Of a stretch of DNA of 6,094 nucleotides, positions 1-3,886 are shown one piece after another (positions within the stretch are counted from its first letter, which is position 1; every line of letters starts with the position of its first letter). Source of the DNA: Candidatus Cloacimonadota bacterium (GTDB taxonomy: Bacteria > Cloacimonadota > Cloacimonadia > Cloacimonadales > Cloacimonadaceae). The notes beneath the pieces are model-generated. The model was not told where the DNA came from and made no database searches. It saw nothing but the letters and a program-made list of their open reading frames with translations. Position numbers and translations under genes: made by a program. The DNA lies in NCBI GenBank assembly GCA_028703735.1, contig JAQVMI010000121.1:1-6094 (forward strand). The letters run 5' to 3'.

Positions 1-1585
1 AATCGCCCCAAGCTGAGCAGTTTTCCCCAGCAGGTTGAAGGGTATAGGCAACTTCATAGGTGCTGTTACCATTGTTCCTATAGAGTTCTGAGTAACTATG
101 ACGATCATAGAAAATATCCAGATCACCGTCATTATCATAATCACCCCACCGAGCATAACTATGATTAGTTCCTATTAACCCAGTACTGGCCTCAGTAAAA
201 ACACAACTCCCGTTATTATTGTACACTAACAAGCCGTACTCTATCACACCCGGGGTTTCATATTGCCCAGTATAGAGTATATCCAGATCACCATCACCAT
301 CTTGGTCTCCCCACTGCACTGAAGCATCATTAACCTGAATCAGATCAGCTCCTGTATCTGTTAAACTGCCATATTCATCATTTCGAAACACTTTTGTAAG
401 ATACGAAGAAGCATTAGGATGGCCGGCCATTAACAAATCCAAATCACCATCATTGTCCATGTCGCCCCAGGAAGCATCACTTCTGCTTACACCTGGAAGA
501 TTTATTTGAGCATCAGTAAAAATTACATTCCCATCATTCCTGTATAATATAGATAACCCGGCATATCCTGTAGGTAAGGGATTACCGGTTAGTAGTAGAT
601 CCAGATCGCCATCATTATCATAATCTGCCCAGTTTACTGACCCTTCATACAGTCCTGTAAGACCTGCACCGATATCAATGTAGCTGTTATTACCATTGTT
701 ACGGTAGATTTTTGAAATTAATGTGCCGCCCGCATTACCGCTGATAGCAACATCCAGGTCTCCGTCATTGTCATAATCACCCCAATCGGCAGCACTTTGT
801 GAAACTCCCGTAAAACCTGCATTTAAAGGCACAAAACCACCGTTACCATTATTTATGTAAATTTCTGCACCTCCGGAACCAGTAGCCAATAAATCCAGCA
901 ATCCATCTCCGTTACTATCGGCCCAGGAGTGCGATCCATCCATGCTCTGCTGGATACCGGTATTTACTACCGCAAATCCAGAAGTTGCGTAATTGAAGGT
1001 TGTTTTGGGAAATAATCCTGAAAGGGTCGCTCCAGTTGTTGGAGGAACCAAGGGTGATAACACAGTACTATCACTTGAAATCCTCAAAGAACGGTTAAAA
1101 CTTGAGGATTGGCAATAGAACTTGTTTTCAAGTCCGTAGCTTGTAGTATCCATAGGTCTTTGAACCATTAGTACCAACGAACCTCCAGGATAATAGTAGC
1201 CCATAGGTAAATCCAGTACTATACTGTTTTGCCCGTAATAGAAATTAACGGTTCCATCATAGACCATGGTTAGCTGCGAGGAAGGTATCCAGCCATTTTC
1301 AGTTAAGGACGTCTGCTCGCTTGTTCCAAGCCATACCTTTATTGGTTTGTAATACATGGGGGTAGTAAAATTATCATACAAAGTAATCTTAGATATTGTG
1401 CCCGAGCTGATTCCCATTTCGCTCTGTAGATAAATACATTGGTACAAAGAATTCATACTGTGCATATCAACTGGAATTCTCTCTGTTAGGTTGCCCGTTC
1501 CAATGGTTATTTGTTCACAATTCAATCCCACGTGTAAAAACAATAAGCAAAAAACAAGTCCAATTAGTTGAACCATCTTGTTCAT
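1..1585 (-). CDS. Secreted FG-GAP/VCBS-repeat protein, N-terminal part (runs off left edge)
   Basis: This is an open frame of 528 codons with no stop before the left edge, so the C-terminus is missing. The ATG at 1585 is chosen because GGGAG (1594-1598) lies 8 nt upstream and a signal peptide follows at once: MNKM, then a hydrophobic core (LIGLVFCLLFL, about residues 7-17), with likely cleavage near residues 20-24. Residues about 25-180 form a beta-rich domain (IYLQSEMG, KVWLGT, GWIPSSQL, YPGGSLVLMV) that I recognise from Cloacimonadota exported proteins. After a Pro/Thr linker (VPPTTGATL) come six W-[GA]-D-x-[DN]-x-DG-x-LD repeats, with Trp codons at 923, 782, 629, 467, 311 and 146; a seventh begins at 8-10. 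Spacing is 46-55 residues. Such Asp-rich loops bind calcium in FG-GAP/VCBS (integrin-like propeller) proteins. Inferred role: cell-surface or secreted adhesion or binding protein, partner unknown. A C-terminal sorting domain may lie outside the window. The reading frame and repeats are certain, the function is not. Confidence 0.9.
   Translation of the reverse strand, partial: MNKMVQLIGLVFCLLFLHVGLNCEQITIGTGNLTERIPVDMHSMNSLYQCIYLQSEMGISSGTISKITLYDNFTTPMYYKPIKVWLGTSEQTSLTENGWIPSSQLTMVYDGTVNFYYGQNSIVLDLPMGYYYPGGSLVLMVQRPMDTTSYGLENKFYCQSSSFNRSLRISSDSTVLSPLVPPTTGATLSGLFPKTTFNYATSGFAVVNTGIQQSMDGSHSWADSNGDGLLDLLATGSGGAEIYINNGNGGFVPLNAGFTGVSQSAADWGDYDNDGDLDVAISGNAGGTLISKIYRNNGNNSYIDIGAGLTGLYEGSVNWADYDNDGDLDLLLTGNPLPTGYAGLSILYRNDGNVIFTDAQINLPGVSRSDASWGDMDNDGDLDLLMAGHPNASSYLTKVFRNDEYGSLTDTGADLIQVNDASVQWGDQDGDGDLDILYTGQYETPGVIEYGLLVYNNNGSCVFTEASTGLIGTNHSYARWGDYDNDGDLDIFYDRHSYSELYRNNGNSTYEVAYTLQPAGENCSAWGD
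2..925 (-). repeat. Tandem Asp-rich FG-GAP/VCBS calcium-loop repeats in the secreted protein
   Basis: Six complete copies and one truncated copy of a 46-55 residue unit lie in the same frame. The most conserved part reads WGDYDNDGDLD, with variants WADSNGDGLLD, WADYDNDGDLD, WGDMDNDGDLD and WGDQDGDGDLD. Each is followed by a short hydrophobic strand, a G, and a Y/F-RN(N/D)G strand. At the DNA level the copies are diverged, so this is an old protein-level repeat and not a recent tandem duplication. Seven blades would suit a beta-propeller, but the true number is unknown because the gene is cut by the window edge. Confidence 0.85.
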
Positions 1586-1593
1586 ATTAAATT

Positions 1594-1598
1594 CTCCC
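1594..1598 (-). promoter_or_regulatory. Shine-Dalgarno site of the secreted protein
   Basis: On the minus strand the leader reads AAGGGAGA, 8 nt before the ATG at 1585. This purine-rich match fixes the start codon. Immediately upstream (1601-1610) is the perfect palindrome GGTTTAAACC. Confidence 0.75.
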
Positions 1599-1684
1599 TT
1601 GGTTTAAACCGCGTAGTAGTACAAATGATTTGTTGATCAGTATCAGCATCCTCTTTCACGAGCACCTCACAGACATTTTCCATC

Positions 1685-1720
1685 ATTATGCAATTAATTG
1701 TGAGGATAGATACTTGTCAA
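1685..1720 (-). promoter_or_regulatory. Probable promoter of the secreted protein
   Basis: On the minus strand a perfect TTGACA (1715-1720) is followed by two possible -10 boxes: ATTAAT (1693-1698, 16-nt spacer) or CATAAT (1685-1690, 24-nt spacer, too long for a standard sigma-70 promoter). The perfect palindrome CAATTAATTG (1691-1700) covers the -10 region and could be an operator. The leader to the ATG would be about 100 nt. The -35 box is clear. Which -10 is used is not, and promoter rules in this phylum are poorly known. The right boundary of the upstream element lies about 30 bp away, so insertion has separated this promoter from whatever was upstream. Confidence 0.4.
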
Positions 1721-1743
1721 GTAGAATCTTGGGCGTCCCATAC

Positions 1744-1751
1744 AAAAATCA
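1744..1751. repeat. Possible target-site duplication, left copy
   Basis: AAAAATCA here is repeated in direct orientation at 3453-3460, on the other side of the transposase. Size and placement suit a target duplication, but the sequence is AT-rich and the adjoining terminal repeats are weak. Confidence 0.4.
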
Positions 1752-1779
1752 AGGAGACTGTTCAATAATCTGAATCAAG

Positions 1780-3306
1780 TTACGCTGCTTTCCTTACAGT
1801 AAAGGAGAATAAGTGGGCGATGTTTTTCCAATCCACATTTTCTTGACATAAACGGCTGATGTTTAAATTGGCAATCAATGAGTCATCATGCAGAATTGGT
1901 CGGCCATGGTCGATCAGGACTTTCAGCCACAGAGATAGAGCGATGGTCTTGGCGGTTTTTACAGATTTCAGTCCGTATTTGCTGATCGTGACGTGCTCAA
2001 TTTTACGGTTGAATCGTTCCGAGACATTGGAGGTAAGTCCTTTGCTCAGGTGCCTCCACAGCTTGATGATATTGTTACGTATGTAATCGACAGCGGATTG
2101 GGGAACAAGCTTCAGTAGTTCACGTAAGCCTTTCTTCCTTCCGCTGACCGATTTTCTTCTCAGCACGGTCATGGCTTTGATTTTCAGCTTGTATTTAGTA
2201 TCATCCGGTAAAAAGCTTTTGGAGATCATTGCAAACAGGTTTCTCAGTTTGTGGAACTTACAGAGCTGATAATGTACCTTGGGAAAGACAGCCTGTCTTG
2301 CAGCAGACAGAGCTTTGCTGCCATCGCTAACGATCAGGGTAGGGTCTTTCTTGTAGAGCAGTTTAAAGGTTCTGAAGCAGGCTTCGTAGGACTCTTTCTT
2401 AGTGTCTGGGAATATGTCCATGTGTAGCGGTATCCCCGTTACAAAGTCCACAATAGTGATGTAGAAGAGTGGCACCCCTTTGATCTTGACGAATTTCTCA
2501 TCTATACTTATCTTTCCGCTCCACTTGGAGATGGAATTCAAGATCATGCTCTGCAAGTAGTCGATTCTGTGAAACCAGTTTGAGACAGTGCCCCTGCTTA
2601 CATTTAGTAATAAGGCTATTGTGGAAAAGTTCATATTGCTGCCCACCAGATAGTGAACAAGCAGACATCGCTGCGTTTGATCCAAATCTAAGGGCACTTT
2701 ATTACCTATTGGCTCATTGGGCTTCTTAGATTTGAGATGTTCCAATAACTGATCACAGACTACCGGAACATTGTGCTGGTCGGAAAGGAGTTTTAAGACC
2801 TCAACAGTGTTTCCGGAGGTGGCTTTATCCCGTAGTAGTTGCTGTGCTTGCTTTAGGACAGAGATGGGGTTTACCTCTGCCAAATACTTGTAGAAGGTGG
2901 TAGATGATATTTTCATCTGGTGAATGCGACAGAATTCCTTATACTGCAAATGCATTGGCATCATGATATTCTTGATAGCGAATCTCTCAATCTCTGGGAT
3001 AAGCTTGAAGTTTTCTACCTTCCTGCTAAGAAAGTCGGCAATACAACAGCCCTTTCTGGCGAACTCACGGCAATAGTTATCAACATCCCTGCGGTCATTA
3101 TAGCTCAGAACATCTGCTGTCTGCTGAAGGGTTAGCACATTATCACCGGATGGTTTGAACAACAAGCGCAAAAAAACCGCCAGGAACTTCATTGTGGTTT
3201 TGGTGAAGGGAAGACTAAATGATATGGGGCTATTGATCCTAACAACAATCTTTCCGTCTTGCCGAAGCACTGTTACGACTTTTTGGGGCTTGGTTTTGTA
3301 GGACAT
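1780..3306 (-). CDS. DDE transposase, MULE/IS256-like
   Basis: The protein has 508 residues from the preferred ATG at 3306 (MSYKTKPQ); the in-frame ATG at 3342 would add 12 residues but has no ribosome site. It should cut and rejoin the ends of its own element. An N-terminal half carries a possible DNA-binding segment (about 58-88) and a clear helix-turn-helix at about 227-248 (IALLLNVSRGTVSNWF). The catalytic core follows: first Asp in SIDEKFVKIKG (D269), second in LIVSDGSKAL (D328), a CxxH pair in QLCKFHKLRN (C349, H352), and the Glu in SNVSERFNRKI (E430). The C-x2-H after the second Asp and the 'TSN-x-xER-x-NR' Glu region are typical of MULE/IS256-type and related (ISL3, IS6-like) transposases. 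It is longer than the roughly 400 residues usual for IS256, mainly through its N-terminus. No frameshift or missing catalytic residue is seen, so it may be active. The exact IS family is not assigned. Confidence 0.88.
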   Translation of the reverse strand: MSYKTKPQKVVTVLRQDGKIVVRINSPISFSLPFTKTTMKFLAVFLRLLFKPSGDNVLTLQQTADVLSYNDRRDVDNYCREFARKGCCIADFLSRKVENFKLIPEIERFAIKNIMMPMHLQYKEFCRIHQMKISSTTFYKYLAEVNPISVLKQAQQLLRDKATSGNTVEVLKLLSDQHNVPVVCDQLLEHLKSKKPNEPIGNKVPLDLDQTQRCLLVHYLVGSNMNFSTIALLLNVSRGTVSNWFHRIDYLQSMILNSISKWSGKISIDEKFVKIKGVPLFYITIVDFVTGIPLHMDIFPDTKKESYEACFRTFKLLYKKDPTLIVSDGSKALSAARQAVFPKVHYQLCKFHKLRNLFAMISKSFLPDDTKYKLKIKAMTVLRRKSVSGRKKGLRELLKLVPQSAVDYIRNNIIKLWRHLSKGLTSNVSERFNRKIEHVTISKYGLKSVKTAKTIALSLWLKVLIDHGRPILHDDSLIANLNISRLCQENVDWKNIAHLFSFTVRKAA

Positions 3307-3311
3307 TTTAC

Positions 3312-3350
3312 TACCTCTTATGAAGCTATTTTTGAGTGCCATAAGAGGTA
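3312..3350 (-). promoter_or_regulatory. Hairpin sequestering the transposase ribosome-binding site
   Basis: TACCTCTTATG and CATAAGAGGTA form a perfect 11-bp inverted repeat (3312-3322 and 3340-3350) around a 17-nt loop. In the transcript the downstream arm contains AAGAGG, the Shine-Dalgarno sequence 7 nt before the preferred transposase ATG at 3306. The upstream arm ends in the alternative ATG at 3342. Folding would hide the ribosome site and reduce transposase translation. Masking of the transposase start in mRNA is a known control of IS10 and IS50. Here the upstream arm lies downstream of the element's own predicted promoter, so its own transcripts should fold too. Confidence 0.65.
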
Positions 3351-3369
3351 ATGCCTAAATCTGTAAAGA

Positions 3370-3405
3370 ATTATATCACAATTGTTTAAATATACATATT
3401 GTCAA
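3370..3405 (-). promoter_or_regulatory. Predicted transposase promoter (extended -10)
   Basis: The minus strand carries TGATATAAT (3370-3378), a perfect extended -10 box (TG-n-TATAAT), which can work without a good -35. A perfect TTGACA lies at 3400-3405, but 24 nt away, too far for a normal pairing. Transcription would start near 3363, about 57 nt before the preferred transposase ATG and just before the upstream arm of the leader hairpin. Confidence 0.5.
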
Positions 3406-3410
3406 TAAAG

Positions 3411-3429
3411 AGGGCTAATCCAAAGCCCT
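3411..3429 (-). terminator. Small terminator-like hairpin at the inward-facing right end of the element
   Basis: AGGGCT (3411-3416) and AGCCCT (3424-3429) pair across a 7-nt loop. On the minus strand the stem is followed by CTTTATT, a weak U-rich tract; on the plus strand no T run follows. Its place, just inside the right end and directly before the transposase promoter, suits a stop for transcription entering from outside. The stem is only 6 bp and the T run is interrupted, so termination efficiency is doubtful. Confidence 0.35.
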
Positions 3430-3452
3430 TAGATGTAGAGCTGTTTTTAGGG

Positions 3453-3460
3453 AAAAATCA
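3453..3460. repeat. Possible target-site duplication, right copy
   Basis: AAAAATCA matches 1744-1751 base for base in the same orientation. If real, the element ends at 3452 and the ancestral target lay in the intergenic region between the secreted-protein gene and the sensor gene. Confidence 0.4.
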
Positions 3461-3476
3461 TTGATCTTGCGGTGTT

Positions 3477-3848
3477 ATGGCTATAGCTTTGGTTAAATGT
3501 CAATTTGAGCAACAATCCATAAAGGGATGCGGTTCGCCCACTTTTTCAGCCATTGAGAATGCTAAATCACTGAAAATAATACTAATCTTGATGAACAGTC
3601 TCAAATCAAGCATTCTAATTGTAAGTAGAGTCAAATCCAAAAACTCCTGTGAGTTAATTGATCAGTTGTTTAGGGAAACAGAATTAAATAATTGTGTGCT
3701 CAATTCCAGTATTCAACTATCTTTTATTGAAGGTAGATTCTGTTACTACGTCCATAGGGGAAAAGTATGGAAAATCGACCTACCCTGTAGTGTGTTACTT
3801 TATTTGGTTGAGTGTGACTTACGGTTCCACTCAAATCCAGAACATTAG
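3477..3848 (+). CDS. Doubtful short open frame, 123 codons
   Basis: The frame opens with MAIALVKCQFEQ and ends at a TAG at 3846-3848. It is rich in Ser, Leu, Ile and Cys, with a hydrophobic stretch near the middle (LKIILILMNSL) and no motif I recognise. There is no Shine-Dalgarno sequence before the first ATG or before the internal ATG at 3591, and a stop (3462-3464) lies just upstream, so it is not the tail of a gene cut by the insertion. In favour: 124 codons without a stop is long for AT-rich non-coding sequence. It could be a small unknown gene, a decayed remnant, or chance. Confidence 0.15.
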   Translation: MAIALVKCQFEQQSIKGCGSPTFSAIENAKSLKIILILMNSLKSSILIVSRVKSKNSCELIDQLFRETELNNCVLNSSIQLSFIEGRFCYYVHRGKVWKIDLPCSVLLYLVECDLRFHSNPEH

Positions 3849-3873
3849 AGATCAGATTCTTTTTTTTGAAAGT

Positions 3874-3878
3874 GAGGT
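3874..3878 (+). promoter_or_regulatory. Shine-Dalgarno site deciding the GTG start of the sensor
   Basis: GAGGT lies 8 nt before the GTG at 3887 and 5 nt before an adjacent in-frame GTG at 3884. The sensor frame has no ATG before 4201, well inside the first PAS domain, and a stop at 3815-3817 limits it upstream. This site therefore supports a GTG start at 3887, or less likely 3884. Confidence 0.65.
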
Positions 3879-3886
3879 ACCCGGTG

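Larger units (their letters stand above)
1586..1751. other. Leader and control region between the secreted-protein gene and the insertion sequence
   Basis: No reading frame of note is present. The stretch holds the Shine-Dalgarno site and probable promoter listed separately, plus three short palindromes: GGTTTAAACC (1601-1610), ACAAATGATTTGT (1621-1633) and CAATTAATTG (1691-1700). The first two fall in the transcribed leader and the last in the -10 region. None is long enough to call as a terminator or a known riboswitch. Confidence 0.5.
1752..3452 (-). mobile_element. Insertion sequence with one DDE transposase, about 1.7 kb
   Basis: A single intact transposase gene fills nearly all of the element, with about 28 bp after its stop and about 145 bp before its start. 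The proposed ends rest on an 8-bp direct repeat, AAAAATCA, at 1744-1751 and 3453-3460, the size expected for a target duplication of IS256-type elements. The terminal bases match only imperfectly: the left end (from about 1754, GAGACTGTTCAATAATCT) against the inverted right end (AAAACAGCTCTACATCT) share an A-x-AC-x-G-x-TC core and an ATCT block with one gap. The presence of an element is well supported by the gene. The exact ends are tentative, because an AT-rich 8-mer could recur by chance. Confidence 0.6.
3461..3886. other. Intergenic region upstream of the sensor gene
   Basis: No recognisable gene is seen in about 425 bp. The longest plus-strand frame (3477-3848, 123 codons) is listed separately as doubtful. 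The heptamer TCAAATC occurs three times in direct orientation (3601, 3631, 3831). A 7-bp inverted repeat, TTGAGTG/CACTCAA (3808-3814/3828-3834), overlaps the last copy, about 53-79 bp before the sensor start. A run of eight T interrupted from its neighbours by C lies at 3858-3867. I could not find a convincing -35/-10 pair for the sensor gene. Confidence 0.5.

Noticed and set aside
113..925. Periodic DNA similarity that could suggest a CRISPR array or satellite repeat
   Set aside because: The period is 138-165 bp, copies are diverged, and the similarity is exactly that of codons for calcium-loop repeats in one open frame.
1601..1610. Palindrome GGTTTAAACC beside the ribosome site of the secreted protein
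   Set aside because: Only 10 bp with no loop, so no stable hairpin; not enough to call an operator.
1859..2086. Plus-strand frame of 75 codons
   Set aside because: It lies wholly antisense inside the transposase, whose protein motifs clearly define the coding strand; no ribosome site or recognisable product.
2920..3135. Plus-strand frame of 71 codons
   Set aside because: Antisense shadow of the transposase N-terminal region.
3500..3520. Alternative right end of the element, with a sequence (inverted) resembling the left end GACTGTTCAA
   Set aside because: The match is short and gapped, no flanking direct repeat accompanies it, and the AAAAATCA pair gives a more compact element.
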